Below are positions 12,501-27,500 of a DNA stretch of 64,000 bases, in pieces. The notes under the pieces are model-generated. The model saw only the letters and a list, made by a program, of their open reading frames with translations. It was not told the origin of the DNA and did no database searches. The stretch's first letter is position 1; each line of letters begins with the position of its first letter. A program made the position numbers and the translations under genes. Source of the stretch: Callaeas wilsoni. Lineage: Eukaryota; Chordata; Aves; Passeriformes; Callaeidae. The DNA is taken from the NCBI GenBank assembly GCA_013398955.1, contig VWPU01017854.1, positions 62,001 to 126,000 on the forward strand. Reading direction: 5' to 3'.

Positions 12501-15500
12501 CATGCTCAGACAAGATGACAGAGTTCAGGAGCAGCTATATTAAACTAACACAAATGTGACAACTCAGCAGCTGAGGGGGAGAGACACAGCATGTGGGAAA
12601 AGTCTCGTAAAAGCAAAAGGATGTTTACAGCTTTAGGCATCCAAGCTCATGGTCATTGGTATTCCTATGATGGCAGGACCAGAACTGTATGTGGGGAAGA
12701 AACAACAATAAAAAAAACAACTGAAAGAAGGAATTTTCCCATCCTTTCTATAGCTTGCATTTCTTTCTTTTTTTTTTTTTCCCCTTTCCCTTTTATTTTT
12801 GGTTAATCATTACCACTACAATGGTTTTACTTTTCTGCCTAAATGTTATGCAAGTGTGTGTGTCTTTGTGAGCATCCTTAACTGGAACTGCTAATATCTC
12901 TCAGTGCTTAGTGGAAAATTTTGTTCTACTTTAACATCTTTAATTAGGCTACAAAATGGAACTATGTCTCTTAAAGCTTCCTCTCTCCAGCCATAAATCC
13001 ATTTATTTTGGATTGAAGATTAAAGATGAGCCAAGTCAGAACCTAGACAATTCAAAATCACCAAAACACTGTAAAAACAGGTTCTTCAACAACTCATAAT
13101 GACATTATGCTGTGCCTTTACAAAGTAAGTATGAAGTTATTATGAAATAAAACTGTAAAAGACATAATCTCTTCTACCTTGTTCTAGAAGCCTGGAATAT
13201 GTAGGCTCTATATTTAAATGTATTTGTTGCTAATTGATTTTGATTTAAGCTTAAATTATTGCCAGAGTTTAAGACCCAAATCATAATAGCAAACCCTCTC
13301 TCACAAAAATGCATGCATTCTCACAATATTTCAGTTCAAGATGGTTTTGGAAAAGTTGAATTGGATTGTAATAAGAGATTATCAAAACAAGCCAGAGCCA
13401 GATTGAAAATGAGCAAAAAACCCCATTGTGTTCCCCTGCCCAGCTGTACTAGAATATTTCAAGAATTAAATCTATGATGCCCAATTCACAATGTATTAAA
13501 CTCTCCCTAATTATGTTGAACTCTGTGGCAAATCAGTGACACAGACACATTTGCAGCAGAGGAAATGGGATGCTTCTCATTGAGCAATGCAGAGCACTAA
13601 CCCACTACAGCTCTCAGTCCCTAGAGAGGCACACAAGTGACAGACATTTCTCTGAGATAGTAGAATTCACTAAATCATGTGCAGTATTCAAGAAGAGAAA
13701 AATCAGAAATGGGCATAAAGATGGACCATTTGGATAAAATATTGTCCTGAAGAAAACCTTTCTACATGTAGTTGAATACAAATGCAGTAAAACTATTTTA
13801 CAAAAATCACAGTGACAAAAGGATTATAAATTTCAAATTTATGTAATAATTTCAGTCTGCCATTTTTATTTCCGTATGCAGCATTATAATGCATACATGG
13901 TATTTAAAATTAATATATATTACTTCTTCTCTTATTTTCTTTTCATCTTCTTGAAAGCTTATAAGTTTAAAAGGAGAGATGACCTATTTGAGAAAGATTG
14001 TGTGAGTAGAAAAACTGTAATAATCTTTCTTAGCTTGACAATTTCTCTACTTCTATTATTTGCCCTTTAAGAGGAAAATGTGGTTGGGAGAACACCTAAA
14101 GCCTACAAAAAAATTTAAGTACAGTGTAGCCACATCTAACACCAAGATTGGTTGTGTTGTGCTAGCTATCATCCTTCCCAGCTGGACAGGGTTCCCCAGA
14201 GACAAACTTTGCTTTGAGGTTCCAAGTTATGCTTCAGCTTTGGCAGCACAAACTTTGAACTTAGTACAGAAATACTTTGCTAATCCATCTACAGTGTGGA
14301 GGAAGACATTTAAAATTCTATTTTCTAATTACTTCAGTGGACCTAAGAATTCACTCAGTTCTTTTCTCTGTAGTCAGAAGATTAAAAAATCAAATAGAAG
14401 GGAACTGGTGAAGCACATGTGGAGGAAAGGCAGCTAAAAGAAAAATTTCATTGCATCAGAGACCTTAGGTTGCTGCTGCCAACATCAGTCAACACACTGT
14501 GAGGTCGCTATGTCAGCATGCACTGATGTGTACACACATTTGATGCATACATACATTTGCCAGCTTATGACTAGCACTCAGTTTCCAGGGTCCTAAATTA
14601 AAACTGAAAACTTTTTCAAAACATTGCATTTTAAGTACATTGAAAAGTCCTCAGTTAAGAACCATTTAATAGTCATATCTTGCATGTACTCCTCTGCATA
14701 GTAATATTAGCAAACTCAGTTTAAACAGGATGTTTTTCCAATCTCCATTTCATAAATTTTGCTATAACTTTCTTCAGAGTAATGATGAACAAATCCAGGA
14801 CTTAAATTTTTTTCTATAACACTGTGGGCACTACACTCTTGGTATTATTACTACTACATTTACAAGGAGTTTTGGGTAGGCTTAACTGTGCGTTTTTGCA
14901 GCCTCCTGTCTGGAGAGTGAAAATTTGACCTCTATGATCCTTACTTAGCCATTTTCTCACTTCATTACTGCAAAGTTAGTTTGATGGCCTAGAATCTACT
15001 ACCTGCAGTACCTGTGCCACTGCAATATTTCAGTAGCCAATGCATGTGAAGTATGACAGCAAACTGTTTCACCGTGACACAAAGGGTTCATGGATGATAA
15101 CATCATTCTGCTGACATCTACACATGACCTTGCAAGAAAAGTATATGCTGTTTAGCTCAAGGGGTGCTAAGGAGACTAATACAATTTTGCTACTGTAGCA
15201 GTCTGTGTGGTAATTACAGGGATCGTACACTCCACAGAGGGGCTTGCATCTGTCTCTAAATGTTTATAGCAATTTTCTAAAGGCCCATTATTTCATTAAT
15301 AAGCCCAGATGACTCAAACAACAGCCCAACACCAGTCTGGACATCAAACTGTTAACTACACTAAATTTCTAGCTTCCCTACAGAAAGAATTGCCCCAACA
15401 CTGGATGCTGGATAGAACTACCTGGGATGGACTCTGCCTCCTTTCCTCTATTTTACAACCTATCAGAGCAATTAGAATGAAGAGGACCCTCTTCATTTTT

Positions 15501-18500
15501 TTGCTTACCCTGTGCTGCTCTATCAGTGTTCGCAGGGCCTCTTCATCATCTGGAAGGACACCGTGGAAACGAAGAGCCTGCTCTGCCTCTGCCAGCCACT
15601 CCAAAAGGACATGGACAACTGAGTGGAATTCTTCTGCCTGTTAAGATACAAGAAGTCATGGTCACTCATGAGGTGACCTGACAGACACACTGCAGCTCAC
15701 ACAAGGAGATTGAGCCCACATTTGGAATCATTAATCATCCAGCAGTACCGGAACATTATCTTTCCATTAAAAAGTCAATGATACACAGCACTACATTTTC
15801 ATAACTGTAAAAATAGTTCATGCTTCCCAAAAAATTATAGGAAGCCTAAAAGCATGTTCATGCTTTTAGCCATCTGATTTATGGTATATTTGCAGCTCAG
15901 TTGAGAATGTCATGCCTTTACACTGACGAATTACATGGGAGGTGCTTTAAGGGACCAGCTGGAGAGATGAGAACTGTATTTTCTGCACAGCCTGAAGCAC
16001 CAGTTAAGCAAATGAATTGTCAGCCTGTTGGAGAGTGACCCTTTTATGTCTAGAGAAAACAAGAAAGATTCCCCTTTGGGTACAGCCATATTCAGACACA
16101 ATTAGTGTTTGAGGTAAGTTCAGGATTGTGTTTGCTGAGCAAAGCATAACAGGAATACTGTACGTAGTGGATACATTGCTACTGCAGGAGCCACATCCTA
16201 GCAGCAATCCAAGCTAGTATGTCTTCAGAGAGCTGTACATCCATATTATCTCAGGTTCACAAACAATACAGATACACCTATGTATTGGGATTGGTACCAG
16301 ATAATGCTGACATACACAGACTGTTCTAAGTTGTGACTGCACTCAGCACAACTCTATTTTTTCTCTGAAGTACCTCACCATGCCTTGTAATTGTGCAAAT
16401 GTAAAGAATTTTCCAATACACAAATTCACTTATTTCCAATAAGGCACAAAAAGCGTAAATATGATTGCAATCTCCTGTTTCTTGTGAACGGGACACAGTT
16501 CTTTACCATCCTTCATATTTGACTGTAACTTCAGTGATTCCCTTAGATGGTAAGGTCTTTGAAACATTTGTTTTGCATTTGTGGTAGAGACTAATAATAA
16601 CATTAATAAAAAATGCTAAGAGGCACTATTTATGTGCTGTGTTAAAGGGATAGACAAGGTAAGCAATGCATGACCATGTAAATGAGTATTTTCAAATGAA
16701 ATGAGAGTGAAAATGAAATTAATTTTTTGGCAACTAGACTGCAAGATATTTTCACTGGTTCTCATACAGTACTTGTAGCAACATTGTTATTCCTCTACCT
16801 GCCGAAGGGCCTGTTCCAGTCGCGTTTGCTTGGATACTGACAGGGCACAAACTGTCTCCCAGCGAGTGCTTAGCTCCTGCATCTGGACTTTGACCCAGGA
16901 AGAGTCATCACGACTGCCTTCTATCAGCTCCCTTGCAGAGCGCTTCAGAGCCTGGACACTGCTTGTTCTTTTTCCCAGCTCCTTCTGGAAAACCTAGACA
17001 CCATCAAATATATTTGAAATGTTTAGCTCATTAAGGCATATTTACATAAAATAAAAGAAAAACCTACTGGTTAGGAAAAGAAAATACGGATTTATTTCTG
17101 TCAAGAGTAACTCCATTTAAGTGATGCAAAACACCTAAGTTCCGTTTATTAGATTCCGTAGGAAGATATGAATACTCTCTTCTATCATAAGAAAATTGGA
17201 ATATGGCAGGAAAATGTCAGGCAGATCCCAAGAATCCATTCTGGTGCAATGCATGGGAAATCTAGTCCCCTTGCTTTCCATTCTTTATCAAAGCAATCTG
17301 ACACAGGGATTAACACATAAGATTGCTGTGGCAGGGAAAGATCAGATGCTAACAATCAAGTAGACGGTTTAAGATCATCAAAACAGAAATAAATCCCCAT
17401 CTGGGGATCTAACTGTAAGGTTGTGGATCTTGCTGCTTATTCATATATTTATGTGGGAATATGTTCACATGAGTAGATGGAACAAGCTTCAGTTACTTAA
17501 AAGAAGCTCTTAGAAGAAGATAATTACAGTGTGCTGTGCCACTGACTGTGACTTACTTGTGATGGACAGTGGGATTTCAGAAGCAACTGAAGCATATTGC
17601 AGGCTAATTTTTATAGACAACCCATGCTTCCAAACACTTTTATTTTGAGGCCCAAAATCTCCTCCTCGGTGGAGATTTGATACTGAAAGTCATGGATGAA
17701 CAGAGGGACCTTCACCTCCTAATCTTCCCAGGCTCCAGAGCTCTGCCTATGTGTCACCTTTGCAATACAAGTAACTTCAGCAGGCATTTCTTCTGACATA
17801 CTGAACAGCAAAACTGGGACTCGGAGGCGGAGTCCAACATCTCCTACTTGTTCCCATGTCCAAAATCACTTCAGTTAAAAAATCCTGCAGGTTTCCAACA
17901 CAAGCTTCTTGGGCCATGGTCTAGTTGAAATCTGGGCATAACTTTAGCATTGTAATTACTTTGCTCGATAAAGAGCAGCCCCACTTGTCTAAAAGGCTCC
18001 TGTAGTCATGACAAGTGCACTGGACATTTAGTTGGCAGTTATGGACTAAAAAAGAGCTGTCTGCCTCAGAATTTTCCAGTAAAATAATTTTGCCATCTCT
18101 TGCACCTAGACACACACTTGCAAATGCATATTTGTGATTTATGACATGATATTAATAAATACACGGGGTAGCACAATCAAATAGAATGTCTCCGTGCTAA
18201 CTGGTACCAATGAGTCACTAAGAGTTGTCCTCTTTCGTGTATGTTTTATAGCATTTTCTATTGTTGACTACGTTTGTGTTACAAAACTATTTCATATTTC
18301 TAAAAATCACAGGATAGTGAAAGATAAAGATATTAAAATGTTACACTTATGAGCAGTCCAGTAATTAAAACCCAGTATTTTTGGAACTACCTTGTGGTTG
18401 TCAATCAGGTTCATTACTAAATCGATGTCTCCATGTACTGGCTGGTCTTCTGCTAGTTGAGGTTCAATTTTGTATAACCAGTCAATAAGAGCTTGCAGAG

Positions 18501-21500
18501 CATCAGTAAACTGTCCCGAAAATAACAGGGCTTCCTCCAGTTTATTTTGTCTGAGAGGAGAAAAAAAGCCAAACAACCACACACATACAAAAAAATCATT
18601 TATACACTTCAGGAAAACACTTTCAGCATAAAATAACAGAATCATAGAAGTGTTAGGGTTGGAAAAGACTGATAAGTTCATTAAGTCCAACCATTATCTC
18701 AGCACCACTATGTTCACCACTACATCATGTCCCCAAGTGCTACATCCACATGTCTTTTGAACACTTCCAGGGATGTGACTCAACTACTTCCTTGGGCAGT
18801 CTGTTTCAATGCTTCACAACCCTTTCAGAGAAGAAATTTTTCCTAAAATCCAACCTAAACCTAACAGTGCAATTTGAGGCATTTTCCTCTCATGCTGTCA
18901 TTTGTTGCCTGGGAGAAGAGACCAATCTCACCTGGCTACAGCCTCCTCTCAGGCAGTTGTAGAGAGCAATAAGGTCTCCCCTGAGCCTCCCTTTTCCCAG
19001 GCTAAACAACTCCAGCTCCCTCAGCTGCTCCTNCTCCAGAGCCCAGCTCGGTTGCCCTTCCCTGGACTCACTCCAGCCCCTCAATGTCTTTCTTGTACTG
19101 AGGGGCCCAGAACTGCTCACAGGATTTGAGGTGTGGCCTCACCAGTGCTGAGTACAGAGGGACAATCCCTGGTCCTGGTGGCCACACTATTGCTGGTACA
19201 GGCCAGGATGCCACTGGCCTTCTTGGCCACCTGGGCACACACTGGCTCAGGTTCAGCTGGTTGTTGACCAGTACCTCCAGAGAACTTCAAATCAGTCTCC
19301 CTTTTTAAAGGGCTCTTCCTTCCATTTCCTCATCTGCTCTTCTACCATACCATTAGGAAAGTATGTGTTTACAGTATTTTATTGTTTTGGCATTCTTAAT
19401 TATCAAACAAGCTAGCCACTTTGGCTCTACTTTTACACAAGAAATTCCAAAACCAGAAGCCTTTTTCTTATTTGATGAGTAAATAGTTGAGTTTCATTTA
19501 CCTTTCCACTGACTTTCCACAAATTGTATCCCACTTATCCCTTAGTTCACTCAGCATATCATCAAGTTTCAAATTGTCATCAGCCAAGGTGGTTTTCTCT
19601 TTCAAGGAACGTCCAGTCCTATTTGTGGTATCATACACAGAATGTTTGGCACCAAGAGATTTCTGGAATTCCTATATACACGAAAAAAAAGAAAATATCC
19701 ATATATCATTAACTGCTTACAGGCCATTGTTAATTAGTTTTTGACATACTATTTGCAACATAAATTGTAAATGTTGCTGCAAGAATAATATAAACTTACT
19801 GCAAAATTTCTATGCTAGTGCCACAGTGCACCTGGGCCTTGAAACTAGCAGACCCCTGCTTTTTGTTCTTCTCTGGAAATGTAGCTCTATGCTCACTGCA
19901 ATAACTTCAGGAAAATCCCTCCTTCAGTGAGGGCAATGATTCATGTCCTACCATAATATTCCCAAATTTCAGCCTAGTAGTGAGAAGGATGTGAAAGAAC
20001 TGCTACTTTGGCAGCCATTAACTGAGCATTCTTTGCACTACATTCTGACAAACTAAGATTTCAAGCCACTCGTAGAGCTCCCCAAGAGTTACAAAGGTTA
20101 TTCTGGTTTAGCTCAACATGGACAAGCTGAGAAACCTCCAAGCACAAGCAGCAGTCAGGTAACATCCCAATAACTCAATCTGTGCTAGAAGTAAAAATCA
20201 CAAGCAGGTTTCTGTGCCCCAGCACTTTGGACAATGACAGTGACAGAGTCTGCCTGCCAGCTCTGCCAGCTCCTTCTGCACAGATCTTCTGGAAGCCTTT
20301 CACAGGCACAGAAGAGCACAAGAAACACAGTTCATCTGATACCACATAGGAATTAACTGACTGACAGAGTAAATAATTAAAAAGGAATACTGCCAAAAGA
20401 CAGCACCAGCCCAACACTGCAGCTTTTAAATTGCAGCAACGCTCGAAATGTTTTATTTCACACCTTCATGCATTGCTAGCAGGAAATCAGTTGAAAGAAA
20501 ATAAATCACAAGTTTGCTTTAGAAAACCCTTATATACAGCATTAAATATTTTGTTTTTTTCTTTGTTACCAAAAAAGCTACATTTGTTTTGTAATTTAGT
20601 ATTTCTTCACTATTCTTTCATTTTCCTCATATAAAACAAGAAAACAAACTTTAAGAAAAAACATAATTGTCAAGTTAGGACTACAGTAAAAATAAATATA
20701 ATGTTCAAAATAACCAAGTTTTTATAACAGTTCCTTCAATACAAACAAATATGCCTATGCTTCTTTTATTTGATGGGTTTTGTTAACTACTTAACACTAC
20801 ACAAACAATATTACTAGGTTTGCACAAGGAAACACAATTAAATTGCTGCCATGGAAAGATCATATAGGAAAAACAGATTTAAAGATGGCAAAGGGCTGCA
20901 GTTAGTTCATTCCCTAAGATTAAACCATATCTACTTTCATTTGACTTCAGGTATAACTGAGAGTAGATTTTGGTTTAAGCTGCCAGGAACAGAGAGGTAA
21001 GTTAAATACTGAGATTTTGTTCAGCTAGATACCTTCCTTCTAAGGAAGATGGGCACATACAGATAAAATTAGCCAGGTTCATATAAATGTTCTGTAAGAA
21101 CACTCAGCATTAGCACAGGAATGGATTGGGTGACCTAGTGTGGGATTTTCCATTCCTGACTCCTAAAAATGAGAAAAAAATTCTAATAAACAGACCATGA
21201 ATAACCCCCAAAAGTCCCTGGCAACATGCTAGATATGAGTGAGAGAGACAACATATTATCTTAGCTTTTCTTTTTCAGGGACTTTTTCTTTGGCAGTAAC
21301 AACTGGCAAAGAGCGAGTCCAAATTATTGCTTACAGCACACATTCAGTTGGGATAGCAAAATCCTTAACCAAATGCAGCAAGGAAACCTTCAAGGCTGGA
21401 CAGAAAAGACAAAGACAGACACGGGGTATATGTGGGAGTGGAAGGAAAAGACTCAAAATACAAGGAAGGACATTGCAGTGTTGGGAGGTTTGACAACTCA

Positions 21501-24500
21501 TTAAAAAAACAATTGAGTTGATTTCTTGAGAGGGGGGTGTTTGAAGTTTAAAGTCACAAAGTTCACCAAACTCCCTCTCTCACACACATTCATCTTTTTT
21601 CTCCAGATCACCAGTTTCAATCCTTATATCCCTGTACCAGTTTCATCCCATTCCTTAATGAGTTCAAGCAACTCAAGCAGTAATGCTCTGCAGGCTTTTT
21701 ACATGAAAGAAGCTGAAGAAAAGATATCCCTGACAGAAGTGATGAGTTTGCCAATCTATTTGAGGAAGCTTGGTCTCATAAAACATACTGCTGTAGGTAT
21801 AAAGTTCATATCAAGTTTATCAGGTTTAACATTTCTGAAGATGGGATGAGAATACAGGTAGAGAGTCCTGAAAACCTCAAAGCAAAGTCACAGCGTTGAC
21901 CCATACTTGTGAGGAGTTTGAATACATAAAGAAAAGAGAGTGAAAGGATTATAAGAGTAGTGAGAGTCAGACTATCTTAACAGCAAGATCTCCCCTGCCA
22001 GTTCAGATCACTGACTTTAAATTCTGGCAACAGCAGCAATCCCAAAACAAACTGAAATTGCAGAGCTGGCATAACAGAATGTTAATGTAGGTTTTATCTA
22101 AAGGTTTTAACAGCAGACACAGGTAAAACTATTTTTGCTTGACCAACTTCCAGCTCTCACTATATTAAAGAAGAATGTTTTCCTGGTTGATAACACATCA
22201 TGCAACCTAAAAGAAGACAAAAAAAAAATAAAGCAGACTGATGAAGTCATTAGTATACGCAACAAAATTTGTCAGCGGTAAAAGCAATCACCAGAAGCTA
22301 CAGTGCAAAAAAAAATTTAGATACGCAAACCCCTCAGGATATTGTGAAATATGAAAAAATGGGAGTAAATGGAGAACAATAAAACTGACATAAAACTGAC
22401 ATAAAAAGTAAATATGTGCCAAAATGTAGGGAAGTGAATGATTTTTCAATATTCTAGTGTTTGATGAAACTGCCCCAAGAGAAACCTTAAGACACAATCA
22501 TATCTCTGAAGATTCTACCACTCATCCACTTGATCCTCAATCATATATTATTCTAGGCATTTTCCAGAAGTAAAAATGAAGTAAAGACTACTTCTATCTT
22601 TGCTTCTGCTCTGTATCTGATGGAATTACAGAGCTTTTACATTATCATTACAAGTTTGAAAAGCCAAGTGAATGAGAGAGATTTTTACATATTCACAGCT
22701 GAATTTCTGAAAAGCTGGTTTCAGAATTTTGAATCCAATAAAGAGAAATATGGGAGTAGTATTTGCTCTAATACTGTCACAGTGTTTTCTAGGGGACTTC
22801 ATTAATATTTCCACTTGACGTAAAAAGCAACTGCCAATCAAAATACTTGATCAAGATTATTTTTCACTTTTGAAATTGTCCTGCAGTGTTAACAAGAAAA
22901 ATCTCAACCCAAAAAAGTGGACCATAAATTTTTGGTTTAAGAACTTAAAGAAAGCCTTTTCAGAGATCTCTATTCTGAAATGGTATTAATTTGCTTTTTA
23001 AAGTTCCCATGGTGCTGTATTATTCTTTCCTCTTCACTGTTAACCATTCCCCCATATATCAGGTACTGTGAAAAGTTCTTTTCATTCACACCCTGTTAAA
23101 ACACCATCACTTAATTTGATGTGAATAAACACCCCATTGCAGTGAGGACACAAATCTACTTTCTTTGCTGATTGAACAGTACAAGGCTGAAAGACTTACC
23201 TACATTTCACCAGGCATTTTGCGTGTCATGACTCACCTTATGCTGTGCAAGCTGCATCTTTATTTTGTCAGGGTCATTTGCAATTTCAAGATCTGAGTCC
23301 AGAGATTTCTCTGACTCTTCCAGCCATTCCATAAGTTTATGCCAGGCTTCATGGAACTAAAGGAAAGCCAGATTTGCATGGACTTTAAAATTCACTGATT
23401 CAAGAAACAGTGCAAAAGCATTAAACCCCAACCAAGATTGGCAAACTTCAACAAAATTTGATGTGTTTTATCCTCCTAGTCTCTTAAACAGAACTGGTCC
23501 AACCATGTGCCCACTGTATTTAGCCTCCCTTCCCAATGAGTTCACAACCTTTAATGTGCACGATGTGCACACATCCTATATATCTGTCAGAGACATATTG
23601 GTAACATCTGTTGATGTGCTGGTCATTTAGATTCCTACAGTTTTAGTAATGGATAGTAAATACAGAAAGAACAGGTCTCAGCTAGTGCTTATATGGGACC
23701 ATAGCAGTAAATCACTGGGGAAAACTTCCACCTGGATGACTGCCCACGATGTTCCCTGTAACACTCATAAAAGCTCCCATTATAGCAAATGCTATCTTGA
23801 CCAGCAAGGAACAGATTTTTGATCTTCCTTCCTGTCTCAAAAAAACCAGCACTTCAGAGAAGGAAGCAGGGAAAAAGTAAAGATTCAACCAGCTTTCACA
23901 AAGTGTCATCCCTTTGAGTTTTGATTTTTCTAAGCCGGTCATTTCTCTCTCTCTTGGAAACTCTTCTTGCCTGGGCTGCCTACACATGGAAGCACAAGAA
24001 ACAAGTCCAGAAACCTTTCAAGGCATCTAAGACAATGTTTTTCAGGGCTGTTGATTAGGCCTTGACACTAGTAGCCTTCAGTACTCCTTCCACACTCCAA
24101 ACACACAGCTGTCATCTTAGTAACACTGTGTTCATCTTCGTAAATGCATATTGAGATGAAACCCATTTCATTGCAGAATTGTTATGTGAATGCACAAGAG
24201 AAACTGCTGGAAAATAAGAAACATGTGATTGGCTTATGGGCTAATTCACTGCCCACAGAACTTCTTGCTCTACGAACTGAGTGGTGGTAGTGGTGAACAT
24301 TGGAATGTGGTTTAGCTGTGAACACTATCAAATCTTGAATGATCATGTTCCCTTGAACAGAAAGAAGCTAGAACTTCTTATTGATATTTAAACAGGTTAC
24401 ATTCCTCTCACACATTTTGCATCTTATCATTTATGTTCCTCAGTGAGGGAAACATGTATCTAAGGAAAAAAGCACAAATGCTCCCAAATAAAGAAAACTG

Positions 24501-27500
24501 TGCAAACAGCCCCCCTCCCCCCAAAAAAACACCTCTCTAGGTTTATAGGGAAATAAATGGAGATATCTTACCACACAGAAGATATTGGTCTAGTAACTAA
24601 CATAAGAGATTGAGTGATAAGCGATGAGTATAATCAGGACACAACATAGACCCAAGAAGAAAATACTAAGGAATACTCCCATAGATTAGTGAAAAGGGTT
24701 CATCACATTCTTTAAAATATACAGAGTTGATTGTGAAACTTCATTTTGAAGATAGATGGCATTAATACACATCTGGAATCCATACTGTAACTTTCTTTTT
24801 TCAGACTATCCTGTACTGCCGACAGAAGTCACTGCTTGGGTTGAAAATGATGCTTTCACCTCCCAAATGAAGTGCTCTGGGATTGAATCACAGAAATCGC
24901 TCCACTAACTCGACACTGTCTGTTACAGTAAACTCAGGCTTGCTTTGTAACTGCTTTAAAGCATCATATTCTTCAAGAATCTGGATGCAATTACAACTAA
25001 GTTCAAAGAGCTGTATAACAGCTGTTGTCCCATTACCTGTTTGGCTCTTTTCCTTGCATCATCCAAAGCTCTTCCCCTTTCAACTAAGCGTTGGACTACT
25101 TTTTCCCATCGACTCTGTACACTAATCAGCAGATTCTTAATAAGGACAACGTCCTGTTTCTGGCTGAAATATTTCAAATGGGTTCCAGTTTTGTCCAGCT
25201 CTATGATCTGATCTCGATGAGAGTTCACTTCTGTGGCAAAAACCTTGGAAAAAAAGGGTGAAAATTACTGAAAACTGTGTTGGGTAAACACTGAAAAAAC
25301 CCAGTCTGATAAAAAATGATGTAGTGAGAAAGACTATAAAATACAATTTTAAAACAAATGAAATGTTTCTCTGAGTGCCAGCATTATAGAATTCATTTGG
25401 ACATTGTTACAGTATCTCCACGGAGTGGGAGAAAAACATTACACATCTGTTTCTTTACATACCTTGTGTTCATCAATTTGAAATAAGACAGTGTCCAAGA
25501 TAAGACTTGGCCGAGAAGCTGCAGTTAGAGTCTGCTCAGCCTGAGTAAGCCAATTGATGAAATCTTGAAGAGAGTTGTGGAACTCCATTGCTAAACTGAG
25601 GGCTTCTTCCAGTTTGGTCTGTAAAGACAGGTCATACTTTATTAGCAGCTGATATTGTGCAGAGGCTTCAGCCAAGGAAACCATTTTAGTTCAGCACTTT
25701 GGAGTAAACCATTTTAGTTTAGCATTTTAAAACACTTTTCGAACTCAAAGTTTCTGAGTTTTAAAATAACAGCCTATATTTGAGCATATTCAAGGAGATG
25801 GATACAGGAGTTACAGCAAAATTATGTATAACAGATGAATAGAAAATACAGTGCCTAGTATCAAGATAAATTTTTCCACATTAGAACATGCTTCCTACTT
25901 ACTACTTAATCCAAATGGGACATTTGGATTTATCAAGTTCAATACAAAACCAGTAGAATTTCAGAAATCTAAGGTGGTAGTGCACTTGGAAGAGCCTCGA
26001 GTAGGTCATTAAATTTATTCCCTTGCACTAAATGAAGAATAAGTTTTCCTAGAGCACTTCTTTTTAATAAAGCCCAATTGTAATTTTGGTTGCCTGAACA
26101 GAAACTAATTTGGGATACAGAATTTCGTTGATTATGAGACAGCAGTCAGAGATTTTCATTTACACTGCTGACCCTACTGAGCACTCCAACCTTACACTTC
26201 CTGAAAGAAAGTGCTCATATTGGGTATTAATTAGTCATTTTTACTTTATAATTACCTTAAGAGACATCAGCATTCTTACTTTAAAATACAGCTAAATTGT
26301 GAGTTAAATATTTGTGCTTTATACTTATCACCACTGTACAGAGAGTTTCTCTGTTTGCAATTATGGATATTCTTTTTGTTTGATTGAGTTAGAACAAATG
26401 GACTATATATTTCGTGAAGGAATGAAAGCAAAATGAAATTAATAACAAGAAAAACGTATGTTGCATATCAGTGAAACCATGCTATTGATCTGTTAGAACA
26501 GAAGGTAGTCACTTGAGGTAAATGGCAAAAGGCCAAGAGTTTGGGAATTTTAAGAATAATGGCTAAAAACTAGGAAAATGAACACAGCAATTCTATACTG
26601 AGGAGGAGATAAACCTGAAGGATCATTCAGTCTCTCATGTCTATGATTACTGCAATAAAACCCAGAAAACCCCTAGTCCGACCAAATGAGCATTAACAGT
26701 ATCAATTAATATATTTCTATGGAACAGACTTGTGCCATTCTCCCCATACTCCTCCCCAACTATGGATAAATAACTTCTTGAACCTTATTTTCCCCAGTAC
26801 TTTCTACACATATTACTGAATTACGCCAGTCTCTACAACTGATTTTAAATGCAAAAAATCAGGCAAGTATGCATCCATAAAAGCACTGATCATTAACACA
26901 CTTAAATACATGATTTATACTTCTATTTTTATGTAAAATCACATACTTTTCTTTCACTGAGTTTTGTTTGCACGGATTCCCATTTTTCTTTTAAGTTATT
27001 TATGTCCTGCTCAACGTTTGTTTCAGAAGACTCTGGACATCTTGAAAGCATCTGCTGACCTTTCTGCATTAGACACTTATATGTCTCTTCTTTGGCTTCA
27101 AAGGCAGCACAAAGTTCCTAAATAAAGAAAGAATCAAAAATAAGTAAGGTAGAAATTCAATACTCTCTATAAATACCAGTATAAAATTTATTCCTCCCCC
27201 AACATTTAGCAGGTGCAATTAAGACTAATAAAGGAAACGCATGTAATTAATAAAACACCAAATCAGAAAATGAAGGACCCAGTTCTTCAGGAAATGAAAA
27301 CTTGTATTGTCTGTCGATGTCTTCTCTGCAATCCAAAGATTGGCAAAGCAAGTACTATGCACTTAGTGAAGAAGAGTTGCTACAACTTGGTTGGTTTCAA
27401 GCCCTTCTGTAGCAAAAATACAAAAAAGTGTCAGTATTATGCAGTGCTGAAAGCCCACACCTATCCAATACCGTTCAAAAGTGGGTGGGACAGCTTGGGA

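Noticed and set aside
14060..14437. 125-codon plus-strand open frame in intron e30-e31
   Set aside because: No recognisable motif, no initiation or splice context, AT-rich random-like composition.
18890..19129. Overlapping open frames on both strands around 19 kb
   Set aside because: They are parts of the CR1 element, which is truncated and broken, and include an undetermined base.
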